Positions 1-8,357 of a stretch of DNA of 64,000 nucleotides are shown here, one piece after another (the stretch's first letter is position 1; each line of letters starts with the position of its first letter). Position numbers and translations under genes: made by a program. The stretch is from G965261775 sp965261775 (GTDB lineage: Bacteria > Pseudomonadota > Gammaproteobacteria > Eutrophobiales > Eutrophobiaceae). Where the stretch lies: contig OZ253477.1 in the NCBI GenBank assembly GCA_965261775.1, positions 310,001 through 374,000 on the forward strand, read 5' to 3'. The notes below the pieces were generated by a model. That model ran no database searches and had not been told where the DNA came from. It saw only the letters and a program-made list of their open reading frames with translations.

Positions 1-1
1 C

Positions 2-397
2 GTCATCCGCAAACCGGTGGTGGTCAATACGCAGTGGGAACAGTCGACAATGACCCGACTGTTGAAGAAAATTATGCCGTCACAAAAAACCGAATCCGGA
101 ATCGTTGCCAGAATTCCGTTGCAAGTAAAGATTGAATCTCTGAACGAGACTGTCAGGGTCCCCGCCGGTCGTTTTGAGCAGTGTATGAAGATCACGATGA
201 TTGGTTCAGCTTACAAGGATACGGGAGATTATACCGGTTTAACCGTTGTCAGCGTTAAACAGACAAAGTGGTATGCGAAGGGTGTGGGGTTGATCAAGAT
301 GGAACGTCTGGAAACAGCGCAAAGCGAAGCGCTAGATGGCGGCTCCCTGTCACTCGAACTGGTCAATTTTGACACCGGTCAAGCCAGTTTCTTATAG
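2..397 (+). CDS. 3' part of an uncharacterised, probably exported protein (truncated by window edge)
   Basis: The frame is open from base 2, so the true start lies to the left of the window and only about 130 C-terminal residues are visible; an internal GTG at 17 is not a convincing start. The visible part is beta-rich. It contains the pattern VPAGRFEQC followed about 40 residues later by WYAKGVGLIKMER, which is typical of small exported or lipoprotein-like proteins whose family function is poorly defined. It is transcribed convergently towards the glycosyltransferase cluster that ends at 407, leaving only about 9 bp between the two stops. No enzymatic motif is visible, so no function is assigned. 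Confidence 0.6.
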   Translation, partial: VIRKPVVVNTQWEQSTMTRLLKKIMPSQKTESGIVARIPLQVKIESLNETVRVPAGRFEQCMKITMIGSAYKDTGDYTGLTVVSVKQTKWYAKGVGLIKMERLETAQSEALDGGSLSLELVNFDTGQASFL

Positions 398-406
398 TGT
401 AAGTAT

Positions 407-1165
407 TTACCGGTTTGTGTTTGAGTCAATAATGTTTCTCAGTAATTTTTTGGCCTCCCGGAGGCAGCAATAAAGTGTCTTCCCGAAACGGAGCCACAAA
501 TCATGGATTCGGGCGCTAACGGAATATTTGATACTTTTGCGGTCAAGGGCGAATTGAGTGAAAAATATAAACCATTTCCTCTGGGCAAAAAAATGTCCCT
601 GACGTGGTGCCAGAAAGATACGTTTATGCGAGTGTTCTACGAGCGTGATATCGTGGAACTGATTTTTTCCCAGACTTTCTGAGACAATTTGTGCATAAAG
701 CTCAAGACCTTGTCGGTGCGGTATCAGTATGGCGTGTGCACCGAGCATATTATAAATCCTGAAAAATGTTTCATTATAATCCCGGACATCCCGATGATGA
801 TTAAAGCGTTGAAGCGACGGTAATAGTTTCTGGTCATAATTGCTGCCGCCGAGATAGATCAAGTCGGTCTCTTCCGGTATATCAAATTGATCCGGCAACG
901 GACGTATTAACGTGGCGTCGTCTTCCAGAATGATGCACGGAATATTTTGATCTTCCCTTATTTTGTGCAGTAATTTTTGCGTGGCAAGGTTAATCCTGTT
1001 CCACCTGAAAGCTGCCAGCCCGGCCTCTCGTAATTCTTCATCAACCTGATCATTGACAAGGTAATAGGTCATACCGAGCGTGGACAGCATGTGTTTTATA
1101 CGGGTTGTCCTGCTGGAATGCCCGTTCAGGACATAAACGGGTACCTCCATCGGTTTGATACGCAC
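407..1165 (-). CDS. Glycosyltransferase family 25-like protein
   Basis: 252 residues. The N-terminus (PVYVLNGHSSRTTRIKHML) has the opening of GT25 (LPS core/oligosaccharide galactosyltransferase-like) proteins, where a short strand precedes a run of Ser/Arg contacts. CIILEDDATLI at about residues 75-86 is the family's E-D-D nucleotide-sugar/metal site. The C-terminus is basic and rich in aromatic residues, as expected for a membrane-surface enzyme. The start chosen is GTG at 1165, placed 10 nt after an AGAGAG Shine-Dalgarno; an in-frame ATG at 1150 is the alternative. It is the last gene of a leftward run of four glycan genes (4444 to 407), so it probably adds a sugar to the same surface glycan. 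Donor and acceptor cannot be read from sequence. Confidence 0.75.
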   Translation of the reverse strand: MRIKPMEVPVYVLNGHSSRTTRIKHMLSTLGMTYYLVNDQVDEELREAGLAAFRWNRINLATQKLLHKIREDQNIPCIILEDDATLIRPLPDQFDIPEETDLIYLGGSNYDQKLLPSLQRFNHHRDVRDYNETFFRIYNMLGAHAILIPHRQGLELYAQIVSESLGKNQFHDITLVEHSHKRIFLAPRQGHFFAQRKWFIFFTQFALDRKSIKYSVSARIHDLWLRFGKTLYCCLREAKKLLRNIIDSNTNR

Positions 1166-1248
1166 GTATTAATTTCTCTCTTTAATGGTTTAGAAGAATT
1201 TTTAATTTAGAAATCTTTGCCATATAGGCAAGAGGATGTTTTTTCGCC

Positions 1249-2502
1249 TCATGTTTTTTTTTCGGCTAATATTTCAGCGTACAAATTTTTATATTGCTTC
1301 GCGATTTTATCCATGGCGAAGTTCTGCAGGACAATTTCTCTTGCCCGGCACCCCATTAGTTTCCGCCGGCTTCCATCGCTTAACACATACAAAAGCCCCT
1401 CAGATAATGAACCTGGATCATCCTGCAATGCGATATATCCGGATTCTTTATGCTCAATAATCTCTCCGCCGACGGAAAATGCCACTACCGGTAATCCACA
1501 GGCAGACGCTTCCAGCACCACCTGTGGAAAATTCTCCTCCCGTGATGGGCAAACAAATACATCTGCCGCATTATAGGCGAGGCGTAAACTTGTTGTATCA
1601 TTAAGCCAACCCAGATAATGCACGGGAAAAGGTAAATCTTCCCTCTGATTTGAGGCCCCAAAAATGGCGCAATGAATATCATCACAGGACCGGATACCCT
1701 TAAGATGATTTAATGCCGACTGCAAGAAATCATAACCTTTATTTTTATCTTCTAAACTCACCGCCCCAAACAAGACAATACAGGCGTCTTTTGGCAATCC
1801 CAATAAGTCGCGCGCTTTCGCCTGTGCAAACGGGGCAAAATTTTGTGTGTCAACACCAATAGGAATACGGCGTATAGGGTATGTCGCGAGCAAACTGCTT
1901 TGATGTGCCATATCGTAAAACCGTTTGCTCGGCGTTACTATATGGGGTTGCATTTTTCTGTACGCCCGTCGTTTCGCATACCACATTATACGGGACGCGT
2001 CAAAAGCGTGTCCTTTAATTAACTGAGGGCAATGGCCGCACTTGTTTTCAAATCGTCGACAACCTGTTGTAATTCGGCAACCGCCTGTGAACGCCCAGGT
2101 ATCATGCAATGTCCAGACAACGGGCAGGTTTATTTTTCCCAGTGCCGAGACGGAAAGAAAGTACGGGGCAATCCAGTGCAAATGAATAATATCCGGATCA
2201 ATTTCAAATATACGTTTAAGCGGGAATGCTGAAAATGAAGGCGGGAAAAAGTGTCCTGTATTTGGAAAAAAATCGCCTGTGACTCTGTTCACAATGGACA
2301 TAACATCAGCTATTATTCCCCGTCCGGGTCCTGTCCGTCTCAAATCGATAATCTCGGGCGCCCGAATCGCGCCAGGCAACCAGACCGATTCACCCTTCGT
2401 TCCCATAAGCGAATCACATCCGATCTTCAACAGGCCTTTGTGTAGCCGGAATGATGCGATTGCCTGAATAACAGGGCCTGCCGTTAAATGTAAAACACGC
2501 AT
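1249..2502 (-). CDS. Glycosyltransferase, GT4/GT-B fold
   Basis: 417 residues with the two Rossmann-like halves of a GT-B enzyme. The N-terminal half carries DIIHLHWI and VVWTLHDTWAFTGGC, a pair seen in WcaC/colanic-acid-type transferases, followed by a Cys-rich stretch (GCRITTGC...CGHCPQL) common in that subgroup. The C-terminal half has the GT4 donor-site signature FVCPSREENFPQVVLEASACGLPVV, with the E-x7-E motif that binds the nucleotide sugar. It is predicted to build a surface polysaccharide or LPS outer region in the cytoplasm. The genes on both sides are GT25-like. ATG at 2502 is used. Confidence 0.85.
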   Translation of the reverse strand: MRVLHLTAGPVIQAIASFRLHKGLLKIGCDSLMGTKGESVWLPGAIRAPEIIDLRRTGPGRGIIADVMSIVNRVTGDFFPNTGHFFPPSFSAFPLKRIFEIDPDIIHLHWIAPYFLSVSALGKINLPVVWTLHDTWAFTGGCRITTGCRRFENKCGHCPQLIKGHAFDASRIMWYAKRRAYRKMQPHIVTPSKRFYDMAHQSSLLATYPIRRIPIGVDTQNFAPFAQAKARDLLGLPKDACIVLFGAVSLEDKNKGYDFLQSALNHLKGIRSCDDIHCAIFGASNQREDLPFPVHYLGWLNDTTSLRLAYNAADVFVCPSREENFPQVVLEASACGLPVVAFSVGGEIIEHKESGYIALQDDPGSLSEGLLYVLSDGSRRKLMGCRAREIVLQNFAMDKIAKQYKNLYAEILAEKKT

Positions 2503-2564
2503 AAAAACACGCTGATCAAGCGTTTTTAATTCTCTCTCAAATCTTCTTTGGCGATAAATAAGTG

Positions 2565-3536
2565 TTAAAAGAACATATCATTTTTCTGATCTCTTTCACA
2601 AAGAGTCTGCGAATCGTTAAAAAGAGATATAATAGCGATATAATTAACACCGCTCCTTGTGGGTGTGAAATTTTGCCGGTGTACAAGGACATATTTTAAC
2701 TGCATCATTTTATTTCTCTTTTCCGAGACAAGGTTTTCATCATAAGCAGATATTGCTTGCATATCAGATTGATGAGAAGAGTGTGAAACAATAGCGCTTT
2801 TAGACCCCATGTGTTTTAAGGCAGACGGGAACAAAGAAAAATGTTTCAAACCACTCACCCAAAATGAACCAATAAACCCGTCAACTGTTTTCGAAATCGG
2901 CATTGCGTGACGACAAAGTTTTTCCATCCCTTCTTGAGTCACTATATAGGCAACCGCTCCTGCGACCAAAACCGGCAAACGACATAAAGCATAAGTACCA
3001 TATAAAAGTTGATGGGAGGCAAAGGCATCCTGTAAATTAAATTTACAAAAAGGCATAAACCACTTTAGGACGCCAAACATTTTTGCCGCCTTTTTGAACT
3101 GATTCAGGTTTCCTGTATCGGTAGGACACAAATTGATGTACTCACAGGACAGCGGAAGCGACCAGAGTTCATCCCACAGCTTTTTAGAAATATTGTCAGG
3201 AAAAGCATCATCTTCAATAACCAACACCCGTTCATAGCCCTGTTTCAGACAATATTGCCACAAGCGGTAATGTGACAGGTAGCAAGCGATTACACAGGCG
3301 ATTTCTGAGTCTGTCCCCTTTCTGTGAGCGTCAACAAGCCCGTTTTTATAAGCGTCAACAAATTGCGAAGCCAAAGACTCATCCGGACGAAATTCAAAAT
3401 CTTCCAGTCCATCTACCCCGGGCCAAACCTTTAAACCAATTCCCGTATCAGCCCAGGTATCTTTCACCATCTCAAGGGACTCGGCGCGACGAGGAATACT
3501 GACCACAAAAACAGGTCTTTTTTGCCACCCATTCAT
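2565..3536 (-). CDS. Glycosyltransferase family 25-like protein
   Basis: About 323 residues from the chosen ATG at 3536, which is preceded at optimal distance by a strong Shine-Dalgarno (GAGGAGA, 3543-3549). The open frame runs 23 codons further upstream into the methyltransferase gene, but that extension has no ribosome site. The N-terminus PVFVVSIPRRAESLEMVK is the canonical GT25 opening. ACYLSHYRLWQYC followed by VLVIEDDAFP gives the family's conserved SH and EDD motifs. It resembles LPS glycosyltransferases of the Lob/Lex2 type. It is the second gene of the glycan cluster, just downstream of the methyltransferase. Confidence 0.82.
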   Translation of the reverse strand: MNGWQKRPVFVVSIPRRAESLEMVKDTWADTGIGLKVWPGVDGLEDFEFRPDESLASQFVDAYKNGLVDAHRKGTDSEIACVIACYLSHYRLWQYCLKQGYERVLVIEDDAFPDNISKKLWDELWSLPLSCEYINLCPTDTGNLNQFKKAAKMFGVLKWFMPFCKFNLQDAFASHQLLYGTYALCRLPVLVAGAVAYIVTQEGMEKLCRHAMPISKTVDGFIGSFWVSGLKHFSLFPSALKHMGSKSAIVSHSSHQSDMQAISAYDENLVSEKRNKMMQLKYVLVHRQNFTPTRSGVNYIAIISLFNDSQTLCERDQKNDMFF

Positions 3537-3550
3537 ATTATTTCTCCTCT

Positions 3551-4444
3551 TCAATCCGAACGCCTGACCATCAGCATTAATGCCGAACGAGTGCACACCA
3601 GCCAAGTTTCAAAATTGTCGGGGAGCATACAAATAACCAGCTTCCATATATCAATTTTATCCGTATGGATATCCTCAATCACCGCCCATCCCCCAACCTT
3701 TATTCTGCCAAGAAAAAAAGACAAAGAATGAATATTCGCGTTTGGCGCGTGCAGTCCGTCGTCAATCATCAGGTCAAATTCGCCCCCGATCTCTTCGCCA
3801 AGCGTTTCAAATGTCTGGATATTTGTTTGGTCAATGAAATAAGTTGTAATTCTTTCTTCGCTGAACAGTATTTCATTATCAATATCCGCACCATATATCC
3901 GGGCATTGGCGTACAGGTCTCTGAATGCCCGAAGTGAGCCGCCGGGTTGATCAGACTTTCCAGCAGATGGGAGATAATCAGCCATAGTTGATACGATGTC
4001 GGGATTATTTGTGCCCAGCCCAATCTCAAATATCTTTTTCACTGAAAGTCTGTCCGAAAGAATAGCATCGTAAATCCGATGGTAATCATGGGCGGTAGCT
4101 TTATCACTGCCATATTTATCAAACAACGCCTTCAACTCACCGGAATTTTCAGTTGTTGAAAGGGTTTCCAGGAATTCATCAATTATCATCACGTCCACAC
4201 TTTTCCCTGTAAGCGTTTCGCAAAGTGAATACAAGGCCTGCGGTAGTTGATTGATGCATTTGATCGTCAGCATCGCCCGCGCCTCGTACAGTCCTGAACT
4301 GTTGGGCGTATATATCGGAAACGTCTCCAGGGCATTTATGCGGGTAACGCCCTTGCGTATACGATAATCTTGAATCAGCCAGCGTAAAAAACCCGGGTTG
4401 AAAAGCCTGAAAAGTTTGACTGTAAATTCTCGAATATTCTGCAT
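3551..4444 (-). CDS. Class I SAM-dependent methyltransferase (MycE/MycF-like sugar O-methyltransferase type)
   Basis: 297 residues. The centre contains LFDKYGSDK...HDYHRIYDAIL, IFEIGLGTN (SAM-binding glycine loop), YGADIDN (acidic loop for the ribose) and FDLMIDDGLHAP (metal-binding DDG-H). That order is seen in the macrolide sugar O-methyltransferases MycE/MycF and in relatives from O-antigen clusters. The N-terminal 100 residues do not resemble that family and may bind the acceptor. As first gene of the leftward glycan cluster it probably O-methylates a sugar of the surface glycan. The substrate is inferred from context only. Confidence 0.7.
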   Translation of the reverse strand: MQNIREFTVKLFRLFNPGFLRWLIQDYRIRKGVTRINALETFPIYTPNSSGLYEARAMLTIKCINQLPQALYSLCETLTGKSVDVMIIDEFLETLSTTENSGELKALFDKYGSDKATAHDYHRIYDAILSDRLSVKKIFEIGLGTNNPDIVSTMADYLPSAGKSDQPGGSLRAFRDLYANARIYGADIDNEILFSEERITTYFIDQTNIQTFETLGEEIGGEFDLMIDDGLHAPNANIHSLSFFLGRIKVGGWAVIEDIHTDKIDIWKLVICMLPDNFETWLVCTRSALMLMVRRSD

Positions 4445-4575
4445 TTTTTACATTTAAATAGAGTGAATCTCATCTGGAGAACAGGCCACCGGTTTGTCCT
4501 GTTTTGGCAATCATATCCATTCCAATAATAATGTCATGGATTGCAACCAACAACGATTAAATTTGCCTCTTGTAT

Positions 4576-5154
4576 TTAAAACCGTCCCGACCTCAAGTCA
4601 ATGATCTGCTTTTCAGTCACGATCATATCCATCGGTTCATCCCTTGCTTCGGTCGGTACTTTGTCCAGCAGTTGACTATCAAAAGCGAGCGCTATTTTTA
4701 TTTTCACATTATTTTTAGAGAACCAACGGTCATAATAACCGCGACCGTAGCCCAGACGTTCGCCTTTGTCAGAGAAACCCAGGCCGGGCGTGATGGCAAT
4801 ATCAAACGGCCCTGTCTCTATCATATCCGAACCGGAGGTGAGAATACCCATTGCATTGGGGATCAGTTCATGTCGATTGCCGAGTTTAACCGCGATCATT
4901 TCGGTTTTGCTGGCGACCCTGGGCACAGACAGATTGATACCACGTGTGATACAGTGGTCAATCAGTGCGTATGTATCGACCTCGTCCGGGAGCGAGACGT
5001 AACAGAAAACAGATTTGGCGTCAATATAATCGTCAATCCTTTTCAGGGTGTTGATGATTTTTTGACTCTTGATAGTACGTGCGTTTGCGGAAATTTCAAC
5101 GCGTCGTTGTTTTAATTCCTGGCGCAGGTTTTTTTTCAGTATATGTAAATTCAC
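4576..5154 (-). CDS. fau: 5-formyltetrahydrofolate cyclo-ligase
   Basis: About 192 residues. It converts 5-formyl-THF to 5,10-methenyl-THF using ATP. The C-terminal half has the family signature ITPGLGFSDKGERLGYGRGYYDRW, and the N-terminal helix with LRQELKQRR is also typical. The frame opens at TTG 5160, but GTG at 5154 has the better-placed ribosome site (AGAGA, 7 nt away). In many gammaproteobacteria 6S RNA precedes this gene. The 160-bp gap to rpsP here shows no 6S-like fold. Confidence 0.9.
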   Translation of the reverse strand: MNLHILKKNLRQELKQRRVEISANARTIKSQKIINTLKRIDDYIDAKSVFCYVSLPDEVDTYALIDHCITRGINLSVPRVASKTEMIAVKLGNRHELIPNAMGILTSGSDMIETGPFDIAITPGLGFSDKGERLGYGRGYYDRWFSKNNVKIKIALAFDSQLLDKVPTEARDEPMDMIVTEKQIIDLRSGRF

Positions 5155-5160
5155 GGACAA

Positions 5161-5315
5161 TTCTCTGTAGAAACATTAATGCGTTTCACTATACTTGCAG
5201 GTAAAAAAGTGGTTTTCGCTTTCTTTCTCTCTGTCAGTTGCGTAAAATAAGCAACTTTATGGGCGGGGCTGTGTCTCCGCATATTTTTAATATTTTGATG
5301 AGATTATCATGACTG
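5161..5315 (+). promoter_or_regulatory. Divergent intergenic region with leader inverted repeats before rpsP
   Basis: This 155-bp gap separates fau (leftward) from the rpsP operon (rightward), so it must hold both promoters. Two inverted repeats are visible just upstream of rpsP: AGTTGC/GCAACT (5236-5241 and 5251-5256) and a GC-rich GCGG...CCGC hairpin near 5262-5280. They could be an attenuator or leader structure for ribosomal-protein control, but that is inference. No clear -35/-10 pair was found. Confidence 0.3.
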
Positions 5316-5576
5316 ATGGTAACAATTAGATTATCCCGTAAAGGCGCAAAAAAGAAACCTTTTTATCATATCGTGGTAACCGACAGCCGTAACAAACGTG
5401 ACGGGCGCTCCTTGGAGCGAGTCGGTTTTTTTAATCCTGTGGCGAGGGGTCAGGATATCCCGTTGAAAATGGATATGGACAGGATCAATTACTGGATATC
5501 TCAGGGCGCGAAGATCTCCGACCGTGTGGCGAGACTGATCAAGGATAATACGGTCGCGGCGTCAAAACCGGCTTAA
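5316..5576 (+). CDS. rpsP: 30S ribosomal protein S16
   Basis: 86 residues, full length for S16. The start MVTIRLSRKGAKKKPFYHIV and the motif DSRNKRDGR are diagnostic. It is the first gene of the operon rpsP-rimM-trmD-rplS, the standard proteobacterial order, except that ffh, often the neighbour upstream, lies 27 kb away in this window. ATG at 5316 fits the family length. Confidence 0.98.
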   Translation: MVTIRLSRKGAKKKPFYHIVVTDSRNKRDGRSLERVGFFNPVARGQDIPLKMDMDRINYWISQGAKISDRVARLIKDNTVAASKPA

Positions 5577-5627
5577 GCTATCCATTGTCCGGGCTGTTCC
5601 TTATCAGAGGCATCCGGTGATATTAAA

Positions 5628-6128
5628 ATGCGGAAGGATAATACGCCAATCATTATCGGCCGTATTAGTGGTGTTTATGGTGTAAAGGGTTGGGTGAAGA
5701 TCAACTCTTATACCCGACCAAAGAAAAATATCCTTGACTATCTGCCCTGGCTCGTGAAGCTGAATGATGTTTGGCAGGAAATCGGAACGGAAAAACCGCA
5801 ATGGAAAGACCAGACTCTGCTGGTAAAAATAAGCAGTGTGGATACTCCCGAGACAGCGCGCAAATTTACCTGTTGCGATCTGGCGGTGATGCGGGAGCGT
5901 CTGCCACCGCTTGGGCGGAAACAGTATTACTGGTATGATCTGATCGGGCTTGAAGTATTGAATCAGGAAGGTGTCAGTCTTGGCAAAATCAAGACATTGA
6001 TCGAGACCGGCGCCAATGATGTCTTGGTCATCAATGATGATAAGGATAAAATATTAATCCCTTTTATCAAGGGAGTTTATATTAAGGATGTTGATTTGCA
6101 GGCCGGATTTGTCAAAGTTGAATGGTAG
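5628..6128 (+). CDS. rimM: Ribosome maturation factor RimM
   Basis: 166 residues. It binds S19 in the 30S head during late 16S processing. IIIGRISGVYGVKGWVKINSYT is the RimM N-terminal beta-barrel signature. The PRC-barrel half carries YYWYDLIGLEV and GANDVLVI, with a C-terminal ILIPFIKGVY. It lies 51 bp after rpsP and 7 bp before trmD and is co-transcribed with both. Confidence 0.96.
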   Translation: MRKDNTPIIIGRISGVYGVKGWVKINSYTRPKKNILDYLPWLVKLNDVWQEIGTEKPQWKDQTLLVKISSVDTPETARKFTCCDLAVMRERLPPLGRKQYYWYDLIGLEVLNQEGVSLGKIKTLIETGANDVLVINDDKDKILIPFIKGVYIKDVDLQAGFVKVEW

Positions 6129-6135
6129 TTGAGTA

Positions 6136-6891
6136 ATGGGATATCAATTTGATGTTGTGAGTCTGTTTCCAGGGATGTTTTCCGCTATATTGGATTATGG
6201 GGTGACCGGACGTGCTGTCAAAACCGGGCGGGTTGAATTCAGAAGCTGGAATCCGCGTGATTTCACCGAGGGTAAACATAAAAAGGTGGATGATCGCTCT
6301 TATGGCGGCGGGCCCGGCATGGTTATGATGTTTGGACCGATGCGAACTGCGATCGCAAAGGCCAGAGAAGCGCAACCTGATGCCGGGGTAATTTATCTCT
6401 CTCCACAGGGACGACGTCTGGAGCAGAATGGTGTGCAGGAACTAACTCACCGGGGAGGCATAATCCTGGTGGCAGGGCGTTATGAAGGGATTGACCAGCG
6501 TCTGCTTGAGGCTGAAATTGATGAGGAGTGGTCGGTTGGTGACTATGTCCTGAGTGGCGGTGAACTGGCCGCCATGGTTTTAATTGACAGTATATGCAGA
6601 ATACTGCCCGGTGTATTGGGGCATGAAGATTCGGCGTGTGAAGATTCATTTGTTGACGGTTTACTGGATTACCCGCATTATACGCGGCCGAAATGTATTG
6701 ACGGACACAATGTGCCGGATATATTGCTGAGCGGCGATCATGAACGGATAAAATCCTGGCGCCTGAAACAGGCATTGGGTAAAACGTGGTGCCTGAGACC
6801 GGATTTAATTAAAGCCTCCGCACTGGATAATGAAAAAAAGCAACTGTTGCGGGAATATTTGCTTGAGAATGGACAATCGCTCAAGATATAA
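6136..6891 (+). CDS. trmD: tRNA (guanine-N1-)-methyltransferase
   Basis: 251 residues, the normal TrmD length. It methylates G37 of tRNAs reading CNN codons and prevents +1 frameshifting. The deep trefoil-knot SPOUT fold is marked by YLSPQGRRL, LVAGRYEGIDQR and the SAM-binding segment WSVGDYVLSGGELAAM. DDRSYGGGPGM near residue 55 is the conserved N-terminal loop. It is third in the rpsP operon. One of its substrates, tRNA-Pro(TGG), is encoded at 21862. Confidence 0.98.
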   Translation: MGYQFDVVSLFPGMFSAILDYGVTGRAVKTGRVEFRSWNPRDFTEGKHKKVDDRSYGGGPGMVMMFGPMRTAIAKAREAQPDAGVIYLSPQGRRLEQNGVQELTHRGGIILVAGRYEGIDQRLLEAEIDEEWSVGDYVLSGGELAAMVLIDSICRILPGVLGHEDSACEDSFVDGLLDYPHYTRPKCIDGHNVPDILLSGDHERIKSWRLKQALGKTWCLRPDLIKASALDNEKKQLLREYLLENGQSLKI

Positions 6892-6903
6892 CAAGGTTGG
6901 AGT

Positions 6904-7260
6904 ATGACGATGATAAATATTATTGAAAAATTTGAAGCCGAACAGATGAGGCATGATATTCCCGATTTCAGACCGGGGGATACTGTCGTCGTTCAAGTGA
7001 AGGTAACAGAGGGACAGCGTGAACGTTTTCAGGCATTTGAAGGTGTGGTTATTGCCAAAAGGAATCGCGGTTTCAACTCTTCATTTACGGTACGCAAGAT
7101 TTCCTACAATGAAGGTGTAGAACGTGTATTCCAGACCCACAGCCACAGTATTGCCGAGATTAAAATAAAACGTCGTGGCGACGTCAGAAGGTCAAAACTT
7201 TATTACATGCGTGATCGGCGTGGCAAGGCGGCAAGGATAAAGGAAAAACTTAAAAAATAG
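6904..7260 (+). CDS. rplS: 50S ribosomal protein L19
   Basis: 118 residues, the typical length. FRPGDTVVVQVKVTEG, ERFQAFEGVVIAKRNRG and RRGDVRRSKLYYMRDRRGKAARIKEK are L19 signatures. It follows trmD by 12 bp with an AAGGTTGGAG ribosome site and closes the ribosomal part of the operon. L19 sits at the 30S-50S interface. Confidence 0.98.
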   Translation: MTMINIIEKFEAEQMRHDIPDFRPGDTVVVQVKVTEGQRERFQAFEGVVIAKRNRGFNSSFTVRKISYNEGVERVFQTHSHSIAEIKIKRRGDVRRSKLYYMRDRRGKAARIKEKLKK

Positions 7261-7316
7261 TCATAAATTACTGTTTTTGATTTTGAAAAGTATATGGACT
7301 TCGTGAAGCATCGCCA

Positions 7317-8240
7317 ATGCCCCGACTGCCGGAAGAATTAGCCCGGGCGGTCAATCAACTCGAACAGAACATCGATGTATTTCTGGACGTCTTGTGGATG
7401 GAGCGCGGCCTGAGCGAGAATACGCTGACAGCCTACCGCACTGATCTCCGTCAATTTTCCTCATGGCTTGCCTCGCGCAGGCTTAAGTTGCCAGATGCCG
7501 CCATGGAAGACATATTGACCTATCTTGTTGCCATACAGAAAAACCATTCCGCCAGAACAGTTGCCAGAAAACTATCCAGTCTGAAGTGTTTCTATGCCTG
7601 GTTGGAAAGGGAAGGGCGGGTGAAACAGAATCCGGTCAGTCGTATCGACACACCACGTCTCGGACGACCGTTACCAAAATCCTTGAGTGAATCCGAGGTG
7701 AGCACCCTGCTTAATACCCCTGATACCGAACAGGTACTGGGACTTCGCGATAAAACCATGCTCGAGTTGTTGTATGCGACCGGCCTTCGCGTTTCGGAGC
7801 TGGTTATGCTGATGAGGCAACAAGTCAACCTGAGACAGGGTCTTGTCAGGGTGATCGGGAAGGGGAATAAGGAAAGAGTAGTTCCGATAGGAGAAGAGGC
7901 AACGCTATGGCTGGATAAATACCTTCATTTTGCAAGAGGCAAATTACTGAATCAATCTATGTCGGACGCTTTGTTCCCGAGTCAGCGCGGAAAGGCTATG
8001 ACGCGGCAGACATTCTGGTACATGATCAAACGCTACGCAGTCATCGCCGGGATTGAAAAACCGCTATCTCCGCATGTTATACGACATGCTTTTGCTACGC
8101 ATCTTGTCAATCATGGTGCCGATTTGAGAGTCGTGCAGATGTTGCTCGGACATCGTAATATATCCACAACGCAGATTTACACGCATGTGGCGCGTGAACG
8201 CCTGAAACGTTTACATGCCGAGCATCATCCCCGCGCCTAG
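7317..8240 (+). CDS. xerD: Site-specific tyrosine recombinase XerD
   Basis: 307 residues. With XerC it resolves chromosome dimers at dif, under FtsK control. The catalytic set is complete: R158 (ATGLRVSEL), K182 (GKGNKERVVP), H253 and R256 (PHVIRHAFATHL), H279 (LLGHRNIST) and Y288 (YTHV). The C-terminus ...LHAEHHPRA is specific to XerD rather than XerC or phage integrases. The N-terminal SAM-like core-binding domain (residues 17-105) is present. It lies 56 bp after rplS and may be read from the same operon. Confidence 0.95.
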   Translation: MPRLPEELARAVNQLEQNIDVFLDVLWMERGLSENTLTAYRTDLRQFSSWLASRRLKLPDAAMEDILTYLVAIQKNHSARTVARKLSSLKCFYAWLEREGRVKQNPVSRIDTPRLGRPLPKSLSESEVSTLLNTPDTEQVLGLRDKTMLELLYATGLRVSELVMLMRQQVNLRQGLVRVIGKGNKERVVPIGEEATLWLDKYLHFARGKLLNQSMSDALFPSQRGKAMTRQTFWYMIKRYAVIAGIEKPLSPHVIRHAFATHLVNHGADLRVVQMLLGHRNISTTQIYTHVARERLKRLHAEHHPRA

Positions 8241-8357
8241 TCCGAATATTTTATGAAGGCTCATCATGTTGATCCTCTGCAAAATAATAATTCGCAGATT
8301 ACGCAGATGACCTCCTCATACGACCATCGCACGGTGCCTCGAATCCAGCCGCCATTC

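Noticed and set aside
4570..5115. 181-codon plus-strand frame opposite the cyclo-ligase
   Set aside because: Fully antisense to a clearly recognised enzyme and without motifs.
5161..5315. 6S RNA upstream of the 5-formyl-THF cyclo-ligase
   Set aside because: The gap is too short and lacks the long helical fold with a central bubble.
7317..8240. Phage integrase or mobile-element recombinase
   Set aside because: The C-terminal HHPRA, the complete XerD motif spacing and its place after rplS identify the housekeeping XerD.
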